Below are positions 1 through 8,823 of a DNA stretch of 64,000 nucleotides, in pieces. Both the position numbers and the translations under genes were made by a program. The stretch lies in contig NZ_CP110396.1 of NCBI RefSeq assembly GCF_029910215.1, forward strand, positions 2,232,001 through 2,296,000, written 5' to 3'. A model generated the notes under the pieces. That model searched no databases, was not told the origin of the DNA, and was given only the letters and a program-made list of their open reading frames with translations. Numbering within the stretch: the stretch's first letter is position 1; each line of letters opens with the position of its first letter. This DNA comes from Paraburkholderia sp. D15 (GTDB lineage Bacteria > Pseudomonadota > Gammaproteobacteria > Burkholderiales > Burkholderiaceae).

Positions 1-94
1 TCGCGCAGCCGGTCAGCAGCGCGCCGCAGCAGACGAGCGCGATGCTCGCGAGACGGGTGGTGTGATTCTTCAGGGAGAGAAGTGAGGTCAACAT
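1..94 (-). CDS. Lipoprotein N-terminus (partial, runs off window)
   Basis: The reverse strand opens with ATG at 94 and reads into the left edge without a stop. The 31 visible residues form a lipoprotein signal peptide: a short polar start ending in K and R, a hydrophobic stretch rich in Ala, Leu and Val, and an L-T-G-C lipobox close to the edge. The mature protein would therefore be anchored in a membrane through its N-terminal cysteine. The functional part lies outside the window, so no role can be given. The signal peptide is convincing; the rest is unknown. Confidence 0.6.
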   Translation of the reverse strand, partial: MLTSLLSLKNHTTRLASIALVCCGALLTGCA

Positions 95-314
95 GTCGAT
101 CCTGTGGCCGGCACACGGTGCCGCGATGTTCGTACGTCTCGTGCGGTGATCGGGCAACCGTGGATCGTCGATCACCGGCGAGACGCACTCGCACGTGAAA
201 CACCCTTGATCTCATGCGTCTTTCGTTTCCTGCTTCCTGTTTCCGACGCACCGGCAGCGAAACGAAGTATGCGTGGCACGCTCGCGCGACGCCATTCAAC
301 AATTATTTCGCGGT

Positions 315-350
315 GTGTCATGACACGGCGGGGCAGGGCCATGCATGGCC
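315..350. promoter_or_regulatory. Two adjacent perfect palindromes
   Basis: GTGTCATGACAC (315-326) and GGCCATGCATGGCC (337-350) are each perfect inverted repeats without a spacer, separated by 10 bases. Perfect palindromes of this type are typical of dimeric regulator sites, but no gene start lies close enough to name a target. Function is a guess. Confidence 0.25.
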
Positions 351-369
351 TGCGCCGCGTCAGGCCGGT

Positions 370-453
370 TCAATTCAAGGCGAGCTTGACGATGCAGCAA
401 AGAACGAAGACGAGCAGGGCGGCGGCAACGGCCATGTTGAGCGGGTAGCGCAT
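370..453 (-). CDS. Possible 27-residue single-pass membrane peptide
   Basis: ATG at 453 (reverse strand) opens a 27-codon frame ending in TGA at 370. Residues 7-25 are almost wholly Ala, Leu, Val, Phe, Ile and Cys, enough for one membrane helix, with a short polar N-terminus and a Lys near the C-terminal end. A weak GGTGA-type ribosome binding site lies just upstream. It resembles no small protein I can name. A frame this short can arise by chance, so this is a candidate only. Confidence 0.3.
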   Translation of the reverse strand: MRYPLNMAVAAALLVFVLCCIVKLALN

Positions 454-952
454 TCTTCACCAGGCTCCAGCGTTTCGGAGCTTCCATCCTAATCACCTGA
501 CGGAAGATGAAAAGTGGGCAGTGACGCGGCTGTGTGGGACAGCCAACGCACAACGCGAACAGCTTCGCGTCGTGCGTTGGCGGCAACGCTTCCACTTCAG
601 GGATGCCGGAAAAATCGTTGCATTGTCATCGAGTTGGGCGGTCGGGATGACCTGGCGTCCGGCAGCGTTACCGCGCGCCGCGCCACGACTTGCCGGACCT
701 TGCAACGGCACGCGGCCGCCTCCGCTGGCGCATTGAAGCCGGATAGCGCATGATTGACCCGATGTGCCGTCCGACCCCAGATGCCGCGAGGCGGGATGGG
801 CCGTGCGGTGCACGCCGCGCCGGCGGCGCATCGCGATGGCTTCGCGTCATGACGCAGGACGCCGCGATGCAGCACACGTACGCAGGGCAGCGTGATGCAG
901 GGCGCCGCCCACGCGCCGCCGGCGAGTACTCAACCGTTAAGGAGGATTTCGC

Positions 953-1378
953 ATGGACCGACCTGACGCCGCCAATCCGTTTGGCGATTTCACCAAAATG
1001 CTGGAGCAGTTCAAGCTCCCCGGCTTCGACGTACCCGCCATCATGGAAGCGCGACGCAAGGACATGGAAGCTCTCGTTCAGGCGAACCAGACGGCTTTCC
1101 AGGGCATGCAGTCGCTCGCGCAGAAACAGGCTGACATGCTGCGCACCACGTTGAGCGAATTGCAGTCGTTGACGGGGCAGTTGTCGACGGGCGGCGCGGC
1201 GCCGTCGTCGAAGGCTGCCGAGTTGATCCAGCAAAGCCTGCACAAATCGCTTGCCGACATGCAGCAGCTCGCGCAAGCCGCGTATCAGACGCAAGCCGAG
1301 TCGTATGCGGTGATCGCGAAACGCGTGGAAGAAAACGTGCAGGAATTGAAGTCGCTGCTTCAGCAACAGAAGAAGTAA
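953..1378 (+). CDS. Phasin family protein
   Basis: A 141-residue protein of the phasin family (amphipathic proteins that coat polyhydroxyalkanoate granules). The sequence is Gln, Ala, Leu and Lys rich, lacks cysteine, and from about residue 20 to the end is predicted helical with heptad-like spacing (motifs FGDFTKML, FQGMQSLAQKQADML and VEENVQELKSLLQQQKK). The length is somewhat shorter than the common 180-190 residues. A near-perfect ribosome binding site TAAGGAGG (938-945) fixes the start, which suggests strong translation, as expected for an abundant granule protein. The gene stands alone and ends in a strong terminator at 1433-1471. It could be a paralogue that serves another surface, but the family call is firm. 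Confidence 0.85.
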   Translation: MDRPDAANPFGDFTKMLEQFKLPGFDVPAIMEARRKDMEALVQANQTAFQGMQSLAQKQADMLRTTLSELQSLTGQLSTGGAAPSSKAAELIQQSLHKSLADMQQLAQAAYQTQAESYAVIAKRVEENVQELKSLLQQQKK

Positions 1379-1974
1379 GCGCGCGCGCGTCGCGCGTAAT
1401 CGCCGGTCTTCGCATTGCGCGATGCCGGACCGATGCCGTGAATGACACTTTGTCATTCACGGCATTTTTTTCTGGCCTCCGAAGCATCACCGGGGCGGCT
1501 GGTTTTCTTCCCGCGTCTCTTCACACGAAAGCCACCTGCGCGCGGCTTATCGTCAGAGGAAAATCGGCATCCGCGAGGTTTTATTCAGCGCCCGCTTACA
1601 TGAAAAACAGCGATGCGGGATGCATGGATGTTTTTTTGCCACAGCCGCTCGATTTCATGCGCGTGTTCGCTTTAAACGGCCTTGAACGCTAAAACGCACG
1701 CCTAAGCAGCGTCCTCTGGCGATCCACTTCCCGCCTGTCAAACAGCGACAAACGACGCCACGTCCCGCAGCGGTTTAAATCGCGCGGCAAACGATTGCAA
1801 CGTCACGCCCCGCTAGCTAAAGTTTCGCGCCGCCACTCCGTTGACGCATTCACGCAACCCAACCGGTGTGAATGCAGAACCGGCACCGCCGATCAGGAGT
1901 GCGCCCCTGGATATTCCCGTTCATGACAGGTTTTCCCGGCTCGTCATGAGCGTTTCACCTCGAAGGAAACTCTC
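1379..1974. other. Intergenic stretch between phasin and DUF2844 genes
   Basis: About 600 bases. Apart from the phasin terminator (1433-1471) and the ribosome binding site GAAGGAAA just before 1975, no gene or clear motif was seen. An open frame at 1438-1692 begins inside the terminator hairpin and is not credible. The promoter of the next gene pair should lie towards the right end. Confidence 0.5.
1433..1471 (+). terminator. Rho-independent terminator of the phasin gene
   Basis: A perfect 15-base-pair stem (1433-1447 with 1451-1465), a three-base loop and a run of seven T. It is one of the strongest terminators in the window. Confidence 0.9.
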
Positions 1975-2433
1975 TTGAAACCGATGCTTTCTACCCGCAT
2001 TGCGCGAGCAATGCTCGGGGCCGGCTGCGTGTTGTCGTTTGCCGCGCATGCCACGCTCGGCCAGAACGTCAGCACGATCGGCAGCGATCAGGCGCGTCTG
2101 CATGCCGTCGCGCACACGGCCACTACGCAAAGCGCGTATTCGGTACACCTGATCACGATGCCGTCCGGCACCCAGGTGCGCGAGTACGTGGCGTCCAACG
2201 GCATCGTGTTCGGCGTCGCGTGGGACGGTCCCACGCTGCCCGACCTCAAGTCGATGCTGGGCGCCTCGTTCGACACCTACGTCGCCGCGACCGCGACGCG
2301 CCGCGCCACGCCGCTCGCGGTTTCGACCAGCGATCTGGTGGTGTACTCGGGCGGCCATCTGCGCGCGTTCGCCGGTCACGCGTATCTGCCGCAAGCGGTG
2401 CCCGCGGGCGTCGATGCCGGCGTCATTCAATAA
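1975..2433 (+). CDS. DUF2844 domain protein, secreted
   Basis: A 152-residue protein matching the DUF2844 family, known mainly from Burkholderia and relatives and without assigned function. Residues 1-27 are a signal peptide (K-P, then a hydrophobic core ending in A-H-A). The mature part has the family's short beta-rich pattern with the conserved phrases TQVREYVASNG and FGVAWDGPTLPDL. The start is TTG at 1975, served by GAAGGAAA seven bases upstream; ATG at 1984 is an alternative. The DUF3443 gene follows after 11 bases, so the two are co-transcribed. This pair recurs in the genus, which suggests a shared periplasmic or cell-surface task. Confidence 0.75.
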   Translation: MKPMLSTRIARAMLGAGCVLSFAAHATLGQNVSTIGSDQARLHAVAHTATTQSAYSVHLITMPSGTQVREYVASNGIVFGVAWDGPTLPDLKSMLGASFDTYVAATATRRATPLAVSTSDLVVYSGGHLRAFAGHAYLPQAVPAGVDAGVIQ

Positions 2434-2444
2434 CGGAGCGAATC

Positions 2445-3755
2445 ATGCGTGACCATACTTCGCTTGCTCGTTCGCTTTCCGGTTCGCTTTCCGGTTCATT
2501 GCTGGCGTCTTCGTTGAAGACCTTCTTCGCCGCGACGTTGCTCGCGCTGCTGGTCGCCGCGTGCGGCGGCGGAGGCGGCGGCTCGGGCGGCACCGCTGCG
2601 TCGAGCAGTTCGGGCGGCACGACCACCGCGCTGTCCGCGCCATCGTCGCCGGCGCTCGCCGCGAATGCGGTGCGCGTGACCGTCGATTCGGGCGTGAGCA
2701 ACGTGCCGAACATGCCGTTCGTCAGCATCACGATCTGCACGCCGGGCACCTCGCAATGCCAGACCATCGATCACGTGCTGGTCGATACCGGTTCGTGGGG
2801 CGTGCGCATTTTCGCGTCGCAACTGCCGGCCTCGGTGGCGCTGCCGCAGGAGAAGGACAACGCGGGCAACTCGCTGGCCGAGTGCATGCAGTTCTTCGAC
2901 GGCTATACGTGGGGCTCGGTGCGGCTCGCCGATATGCAGATCGCCGGCGAAAAAGCCGCGTCGCTGCCGGTGCAGGTGATCGATCCGAACTACGCGTCGC
3001 TGCCGTCGACGTGCGCGAGTTTCGGCGCGTCGCGCAACACGCCGTCCGCATTGCAGGCCAACGGCATTCTCGGCATCGGCGTGTTCAAGCACGACTGCGG
3101 CGCGAACTGCGTGCAGCAGGCGGTGGACGGCACGTACTACGCGTGCAACGGCAGCACGTCGTGCACCTCGATTCCGCTGGCCGAGCCGTATCAGGTCGCC
3201 AACCCGATTCCGTATTTCGCCACCGACAACAATGGTTCGATGCTGAGCTTGCCGACCGTCTCGGGCGGCGCGCAATCGGTGAGCGGGCAACTGGTGTTCG
3301 GCATCGGCACGCAGACCAACAATACGTTGGGCGGCGCGCAGGTGATCGGCGTGAGTCCGTCGAACGGCACCTTCACGACCGTGCAGAACGGCACCACGTA
3401 CTCGCAAAGTATTCTCGACAGCGGCTCCACCGGGCTGTTCTTCGCGACCAGCGCGATGCCGGTCTGCGCGAGCCCGAACAGCTCGTACTACTGCCCGGCC
3501 TCGACCGAGCAGATGAGCGCGATGATCCAGGGCGTGAACGGCGTGACGAGCGCGGTGAATTTCAGCGTCGGCAATGCGACCGCGATTGCGCAGACGTACA
3601 GCGGCAGTTCGGCGCTGCCGCTGCTCGCGGGCCCGGCGTTCGTCAAGTCGACGATCTTCGATTGGGGTTTGCCGTTCTTCTACGGCCGCAACGTGTATGC
3701 GGCGGTGGAACAGCAGGTGACGCCGGGCGGCACGGGGCCTTACGTCGCGTATTGA
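2445..3755 (+). CDS. DUF3443 lipoprotein, pepsin-like aspartic protease candidate
   Basis: A 436-residue lipoprotein with lipobox L-V-A-A-C (Cys40), then a Gly/Ser-rich linker to about residue 70. It matches the DUF3443 family, of no assigned function. The body has two matching motifs, VLVDTGSWGVRIF at about 111-123 and SILDSGSTGLFF at about 322-333, each a hydrophobic strand followed by D-[TS]-G-S. Between them is NGILGIG (206-212), like the DGILGLG of pepsin-type enzymes, and GQLVFG (281-286) resembles their GELTFG strand. The 211-residue spacing of the two Asp fits a two-lobed aspartic protease. Several Cys suggest disulfides. Start ATG 2445 follows GGAGCGA. The family call is firm; the protease fold is my inference. 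Confidence 0.75.
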   Translation: MRDHTSLARSLSGSLSGSLLASSLKTFFAATLLALLVAACGGGGGGSGGTAASSSSGGTTTALSAPSSPALAANAVRVTVDSGVSNVPNMPFVSITICTPGTSQCQTIDHVLVDTGSWGVRIFASQLPASVALPQEKDNAGNSLAECMQFFDGYTWGSVRLADMQIAGEKAASLPVQVIDPNYASLPSTCASFGASRNTPSALQANGILGIGVFKHDCGANCVQQAVDGTYYACNGSTSCTSIPLAEPYQVANPIPYFATDNNGSMLSLPTVSGGAQSVSGQLVFGIGTQTNNTLGGAQVIGVSPSNGTFTTVQNGTTYSQSILDSGSTGLFFATSAMPVCASPNSSYYCPASTEQMSAMIQGVNGVTSAVNFSVGNATAIAQTYSGSSALPLLAGPAFVKSTIFDWGLPFFYGRNVYAAVEQQVTPGGTGPYVAY

Positions 3756-3831
3756 GCGATGGGAGGACGGGGCTGCGTTGAGTTGCCGGCGCGGCGAACA
3801 AGCGTCGGCTCGGCAACACGCCAGGACGGCG

Positions 3832-4983
3832 CTAGCCCGCCGCCGCATCAGGCGATGGTGACGGCGGCGATAGCGACGGCGGCGGCGCCACGGCACCCGC
3901 CGCCGTTTCCGTTTGCCGCGACCGGTCGCCCGCTTCCGCGATCACGCGATGCACGAAGCGCAGCTTGTCCACCACCGGCGCGGCGAGCGTAAACGGATAA
4001 CCGTCCGGCATGCCGAGACTCCGGTTCAGGCTGTTCAACGCGTAGGTCAGCGGAAACCAGCGCTTCATCAGGTTCTCGAAGCTCGCATCCTCCACCGGCG
4101 TGCGGTCGGTCAGCGTCGGCTCGCTCGGATCGTCGGGCAGCAGCGCGACGCCGTACGACGTCGACGTATCCAGCACGTCGACGATCAGCATGTAGTGCGC
4201 CCACGTCTCCGCCCAGTCTTCCCATGGATGCATCGTCGCGTACGCGCTGATGTACGACGCCTGCCAGTCGGCCGGCGCACCTTCCGCGTAATAGCGGTTC
4301 AGCGCTTCGCCATAGTCCGCGCTTTCGTCGCCGAACAGTGCGCGGAAGCGCTCCAGTCGCCGCGGCTCGTGTTCCACCAGCTGGCTGAAATAGTAGTGGC
4401 CGGTCTCATGACGGAAGTGACCGAGCAGCGTCCGGTACGGCTCGCCCATCGCGGTGCGGACCTGCTCGCGGTGCGCGTCGTCCGCCTCGGCGATGTTCAG
4501 CGTGATCAGCCCGTTGTCGTGTCCGGTCATCACATGGGCGCCATCGCCGCCGTCTTCGAGAAACTCGAATGCGAGACCATGCTCGGGGTCGGTCTGCCGC
4601 GACGGCACGTCGAGTCCGAATTCCGCCAGCGTGTACAGCAGGCGTCGCTTCGCCACTTCCAGCCGGTACCAGTAGAGCCGGTTGTCCGGCGCGCCCAGAT
4701 TCGGAATGGTCAGCGTCAGCTGGCACGAGCGGCACAACGTGTCCGGCGAATCGGCCGGGATCATCCAGTTGCAGACGTTTTCGACCGCGTAGTTATGGCA
4801 CTGGCGGAACAGCTTGCCTTGCACGCCGGGATGCAGGCTGCGCCAGGCGCCGTCGCCGGCGTCCTCGAACGCGCTGATCTCCCTGACCTCCGGCACATAG
4901 CCGAGCAGCGATTCGCACCGCTCGCAGCGCACGTTTTCAAAGAAGACCAGATGCGAGCAGTGATTGCAGTGGAAGGTTTTCAT
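3832..4983 (-). CDS. Zinc-binding metallopeptidase with double zinc ribbon
   Basis: A 383-residue cytoplasmic protein. The N-terminus carries C6-x2-C9 and C20-x2-C23, and a second set C62, C71, C84 and C87, which look like rubredoxin-type zinc knuckles. The catalytic motif HETGH is at about 192-196, within the phrase GHFRHETGHYYF, followed by the conserved WEDWAETWAHYM region. This is the putative zinc-binding metallopeptidase family that is often encoded beside the ATP-grasp/transglutaminase clusters. The start at 4983 (MKTFHC) is preferred over upstream frames because the zinc knuckle begins at once. The C-terminus is a Pro/Ser-rich tail. It is transcribed divergently from the transglutaminase-DUF2126 gene 334 bases away. 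Substrate unknown. Confidence 0.8.
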   Translation of the reverse strand: MKTFHCNHCSHLVFFENVRCERCESLLGYVPEVREISAFEDAGDGAWRSLHPGVQGKLFRQCHNYAVENVCNWMIPADSPDTLCRSCQLTLTIPNLGAPDNRLYWYRLEVAKRRLLYTLAEFGLDVPSRQTDPEHGLAFEFLEDGGDGAHVMTGHDNGLITLNIAEADDAHREQVRTAMGEPYRTLLGHFRHETGHYYFSQLVEHEPRRLERFRALFGDESADYGEALNRYYAEGAPADWQASYISAYATMHPWEDWAETWAHYMLIVDVLDTSTSYGVALLPDDPSEPTLTDRTPVEDASFENLMKRWFPLTYALNSLNRSLGMPDGYPFTLAAPVVDKLRFVHRVIAEAGDRSRQTETAAGAVAPPPSLSPPSPSPDAAAG

Positions 4984-5317
4984 CGACAAAGCCCGGTAGG
5001 TGGATGACGCGAGGAGCGACGTGTCGCCGCAATCTTTATGCCGCATTTGCCAGACGTCACCGGTTTAACGCACATTACATGCATGATCGTGGACGACGCT
5101 GCGCCGCTTTGGTGCGCGTCGCGGTAGAAGGCAATCGAAAGGCGGGGCGATCCCGAGGCGCGCGGCTCGCGTGTCCGGACGGCCGGCGGACGCGACACAC
5201 CGGATGACGGGCGATGTGTCGCGCACGGCGGGCGGTTCGCGGGATTCGTCGCGTCTGTCCCTAAAACGGCATGAAGCTTGCTTTTTGGCGGGCTGCCCCT
5301 TCGTCCAGGAGTCCGGT
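4984..5317. other. Divergent promoter region
   Basis: 334 bases between the divergent zinc-peptidase and transglutaminase-DUF2126 genes. It must hold both promoters, but I see no convincing -35/-10 pair or palindrome. The ribosome binding site AGGAG (5307-5311) for the GTG start at 5318 is clear. Confidence 0.4.
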
Positions 5318-8300
5318 GTGTCCATACGCGTCGCGTTGCATCACGTCACTCATTACCGCTACGACAGGCTGGTCGCGCTGTCGCCCCAGGTCGTGCGCCT
5401 GAGGCCTGCACCGCATTGCCGCACGCCGATCCACGCGTACTCGATGCGGGTCGAACCGGCGCAGCACTTCATCAACTGGCAGCAGGACGCGTTCGCCAAC
5501 TATCAGGCGCGGCTCGTGTTTCCCGAGAAGACGCGGGAATTCAAGGTGAAGGTGGACCTCGTCGCCGAAATGGCCGTGTACAACCCGTTCGACTTCTTTC
5601 TCGAACCGTCGGCCGAGCAATGTCCGTTCGATTACGCGCCGGGCCTCGCGCAGGAGCTTGCACCGTACCTCGTCAAGCGGCCGATGACGCCGCGCTTCGC
5701 CGAATTCGTCGCGAGCATCGACCGCACGCCGACCGGCACCGCCGACTTTCTCGTCGCGCTCAACCAGCGGCTGCAGCGCGAGATCCGCTATCTGATCCGG
5801 ATGGAGCCAGGCGTGCAGACGCCCGAGGAAACGCTGGTGAACGGCTCCGGCTCGTGCCGCGATTCGGGCTGGCTGCTGGTCGAAACGCTGCGGCAGCTCG
5901 GGCTCGCGGCGCGCTTCGTGTCGGGCTATCTGCTGCAGCTCGCGCCGGACGTCAAATCGATCGACGGCCCGAGCGGCACCGAAGTCGACTTCACCGACCT
6001 GCATGCGTGGTGCGAGGTGTATCTGCCGGGCGCCGGCTGGATCGGCCTCGATCCGACTTCCGGGCTGCTGGCCGGCGAAGGCCATATCCCCGTCGCGTGC
6101 ACGCCGGAACCGGGCAGCGCGGCGCCGATCTCCGGCGCGGTCGACGAATCCGAGGTCGAGTTCGAGCACACCATGTCGATCGAGCGCGTGCTGGAGACGC
6201 CGCGCGTCACGCGGCCGTTCAGCGAAGCGGTGTGGGCCGACGTGCTGACGATGGGCGCCGAAGTCGACCGTCAGCTCGACGCGATGGACGTGCGCCTGAC
6301 CATGGGCGGCGAGCCGACCTTCGTGTCGGTGCGCGACCGTGACGCGCCCGAATGGAACACCGACGCGCTGGGGCCCACCAAGCGCGGCTATGCGGTCGCG
6401 CTGATGGACAAGCTGCGTGCGCGGTACGGCGCGAACGGCTTCCTGCACATCGGCCAGGGCAAGTGGTATCCGGGCGAGCAACTGCCGCGCTGGGCGATGT
6501 CGTTGTACTGGCGCGCGGACGGCGAGCCGTGCTGGCAGGACCCCGCGCTGTTCGCCGACGAGCGCGATCCCGGCGCGTACACCGCCGCCGACGCGCAACG
6601 CTTTCTCGCGCATCTCGCGAACAAGCTGGACCTCGACACGGACTGCATCCAGCCCGGCTTCGAGGATGTCTGGTATTACCTGTGGCGCGAGCGCCGTCTG
6701 CCGGTCAACGTCGATCCGCTCGATGCGCGCCTCGACGACGAACTCGAACGCGTGCGCCTGCGCCGCGTGTTCGACTCGGGTCTGGGCAGCGCGACCGGGT
6801 TCGTGCTGCCGCTCGCGCGCGAACGCGACGTGCCGCACGCGGCGCCGAAATGGGTCAGCGGCCGCTGGTTCTTCCGCGACGAACGCATGTTCCTGATTCC
6901 CGGCGATTCGCCGATGGGGTATCGCCTGCCGCTCGATTCGCTGCCGTGGGTGTCGAAGACCGACTATCCGTATCAACACGCGCACGATCCGTTCGCGCCG
7001 CCGGTGCCGTTGCGCTCCGCCGCGCAGTTGCGCCTGCAGTACGACAGCGACGCGGGCGCGCTGAGCCCCAGCGCCGCGCGACGGGCGGCGGCCTTGTCTT
7101 CGTCGGCCGCGGATCTGTTGAGCGGCATGGCGGGCAGCGGCGTGCTGGCGTTCGCGCCGCAAGCCGGCGACGAAGCGCCGCCGGCGCGTGGGCAGTCGTC
7201 GACGGCAACGCTGCGCACGGCGATCTGTGTCGAGGCGCGCGACCCGAAACGCGCGGCCGGTCCGAAGGCCGAGACCGATGCGTTCGGCAGCGGCCGCTCG
7301 CTGCTGCACGTGTTCATGCCGCCGCTCACCGAACTCGACGATTATCTCGACCTGCTCGCGGCCGTCGAGGCAAGCGCCGCCGACCTGCACATGAAGGTCG
7401 TGCTCGAAGGCTATCCGCCGCCGCGCGATCCGCGTCTGAAGCTGCTGCAGGTCACGCCCGACCCCGGCGTGATCGAAGTGAACATTCATCCGGCGGCGAA
7501 CTGGGGGCAACTGGTCGACCATACCGAGTACCTGTACGAGTCCGCCGCGAAAAGCTATCTGAGCAGCGAGAAGTTCATGACCGACGGCCGCCACACCGGC
7601 ACCGGCGGCGGCAATCACTTCGTGCTCGGCGGGGCGACACCGGCCGACAGTCCGTTTCTGCGGCGGCCCGATCTGCTCGCGAGTCTGATCGCGTACTGGC
7701 ACAACCATCCTTCGCTGTCGTATCTGTTTTCCGGCCTTTTCATCGGACCGACCAGCCAGGCGCCGCGTATCGACGAGGCGCGCAACGACCAGGTCTACGA
7801 ACTCGAAATCGCGTTCCGCGAGTTGCAGCGGCAGATCGATCTGCTCGGCGGCCGCGACAGCGCGAACCTGCCGGCGTGGATGATCGACCGCGCGCTGCGC
7901 AATATCCTGATCGACGTGACCGGCAATACGCACCGCGCCGAGTTCTGTATCGACAAGCTGTATTCGCCCGACGGTCCGACCGGCCGCCTCGGCCTGCTCG
8001 AATTGCGCGGCTTCGAAATGCCGCCGCACGCGCGCATGAGCCTCGTGCAGCAACTGCTGTTGCGTGCGCTGGTGGCGCGCTTCTGGCGCACGCCGTACAC
8101 GCAGCGCCTCACGCGCTGGGGCACCGAACTGCACGACCGCTTTCTGCTCGGCAGCTTCGTGAAGATGGATTTCGACGACGTGCTCGACGACCTGAACCGC
8201 GCGGGTTTCGCGTTCGACGGCGAATGGTTCGCGCCGCACTTCGAATTCCGCTTCCCGCTGGTCGGCGAGACCACGGTGGACGGCGTGTCGCTGAGCGTGC

Positions 8301-8791
8301 GCAATGCGCTCGAACCGTGGCACGTGATGGGCGAGGAGGGCTCGGCGGGCGGCACGGTGCGCTACGTGGATTCGTCGGTGGAACGGCTCGAAGTGCGCGC
8401 GCTCGGTCTGAACGACAACCGCCACGTGCTGACCGTCAATGGCGTGCCGGTGCCGTTGCAGCCGACCGGGCGCGTCAGCGAATACGTGGCCGGCGTGCGG
8501 TTTCGCGCGTGGTCGCAGCCATCGGCGCTGCATCCCACCATCGGCGTGGACGCGCCGCTCACGTTCGATCTGATCGACACGTGGACCGGCCGCTCGCTGG
8601 GCGGTTGCCAGTATCATGTCGCTCATCCGGGCGGGCGCAATTACCAGACCTTCCCGGTCAATGCGTACGAGGCGGAAAGCCGGCGGCGCGCGCGCTTCTT
8701 CGCGACGGGCCATACGCCCGGGCCGCTCGCGGCCGGCGCGCCGCAACGCAGCCTGGAGTTTCCGTTCACGCTGGATCTGCGCTACTGGTAA
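5318..8791 (+). CDS. Transglutaminase-like domain fused to DUF2126
   Basis: A 1157-residue cytoplasmic protein. Residues 1 to about 300 are a transglutaminase-like cysteine peptidase domain with an N-terminal beta region (VALHHVTHYRYD) and the triad Cys180 (SGSCRDSGW), His229 (DLHAWCEVY) and Asp245 (GLDPTSG). From about 325 (LTMGGEPTFVS) to the end is DUF2126, a family proposed to be a circularly permuted glutamine-synthetase-like ligase; conserved blocks include TGGGNHFVLGG and LELRGFEMPPHARMS. The start is GTG 5318 because AGGAG (5307-5311) sits at the right distance; an upstream frame to 5171 lacks a site. The next gene begins 32 bases after the stop. The likely role is to make or cut amide bonds on an unknown peptide or protein. 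Confidence 0.85.
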   Translation: MSIRVALHHVTHYRYDRLVALSPQVVRLRPAPHCRTPIHAYSMRVEPAQHFINWQQDAFANYQARLVFPEKTREFKVKVDLVAEMAVYNPFDFFLEPSAEQCPFDYAPGLAQELAPYLVKRPMTPRFAEFVASIDRTPTGTADFLVALNQRLQREIRYLIRMEPGVQTPEETLVNGSGSCRDSGWLLVETLRQLGLAARFVSGYLLQLAPDVKSIDGPSGTEVDFTDLHAWCEVYLPGAGWIGLDPTSGLLAGEGHIPVACTPEPGSAAPISGAVDESEVEFEHTMSIERVLETPRVTRPFSEAVWADVLTMGAEVDRQLDAMDVRLTMGGEPTFVSVRDRDAPEWNTDALGPTKRGYAVALMDKLRARYGANGFLHIGQGKWYPGEQLPRWAMSLYWRADGEPCWQDPALFADERDPGAYTAADAQRFLAHLANKLDLDTDCIQPGFEDVWYYLWRERRLPVNVDPLDARLDDELERVRLRRVFDSGLGSATGFVLPLARERDVPHAAPKWVSGRWFFRDERMFLIPGDSPMGYRLPLDSLPWVSKTDYPYQHAHDPFAPPVPLRSAAQLRLQYDSDAGALSPSAARRAAALSSSAADLLSGMAGSGVLAFAPQAGDEAPPARGQSSTATLRTAICVEARDPKRAAGPKAETDAFGSGRSLLHVFMPPLTELDDYLDLLAAVEASAADLHMKVVLEGYPPPRDPRLKLLQVTPDPGVIEVNIHPAANWGQLVDHTEYLYESAAKSYLSSEKFMTDGRHTGTGGGNHFVLGGATPADSPFLRRPDLLASLIAYWHNHPSLSYLFSGLFIGPTSQAPRIDEARNDQVYELEIAFRELQRQIDLLGGRDSANLPAWMIDRALRNILIDVTGNTHRAEFCIDKLYSPDGPTGRLGLLELRGFEMPPHARMSLVQQLLLRALVARFWRTPYTQRLTRWGTELHDRFLLGSFVKMDFDDVLDDLNRAGFAFDGEWFAPHFEFRFPLVGETTVDGVSLSVRNALEPWHVMGEEGSAGGTVRYVDSSVERLEVRALGLNDNRHVLTVNGVPVPLQPTGRVSEYVAGVRFRAWSQPSALHPTIGVDAPLTFDLIDTWTGRSLGGCQYHVAHPGGRNYQTFPVNAYEAESRRRARFFATGHTPGPLAAGAPQRSLEFPFTLDLRYW

Positions 8792-8823
8792 AACGCGGCA
8801 CGCTCTCATACAACGACACGACC

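Larger units (their letters stand above)
95..952. other. Intergenic stretch with palindromes and one tiny ORF
   Basis: 858 bases without a standard-sized gene. The open frames here overlap one another on both strands and are Arg/Ala/Pro-rich, as expected of chance frames in high-GC DNA. The stretch holds two close perfect palindromes (315-326 and 337-350), a possible 27-residue membrane peptide on the minus strand (370-453) and the ribosome binding site of the phasin gene at its right end. Confidence 0.5.

Noticed and set aside
1438..1692. 84-residue open frame
   Set aside because: Starts within the terminator hairpin of the phasin gene and has no ribosome binding site.
3782..3817. Seven-base-pair hairpin between convergent genes
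   Set aside because: No T run and weak stem; not convincing as a terminator.
6352..8823. Open frame continuing upstream of the ATP-grasp gene
   Set aside because: It overlaps the DUF2126 gene in another frame and is Arg-rich; only the part from 8824 shows family sequence.
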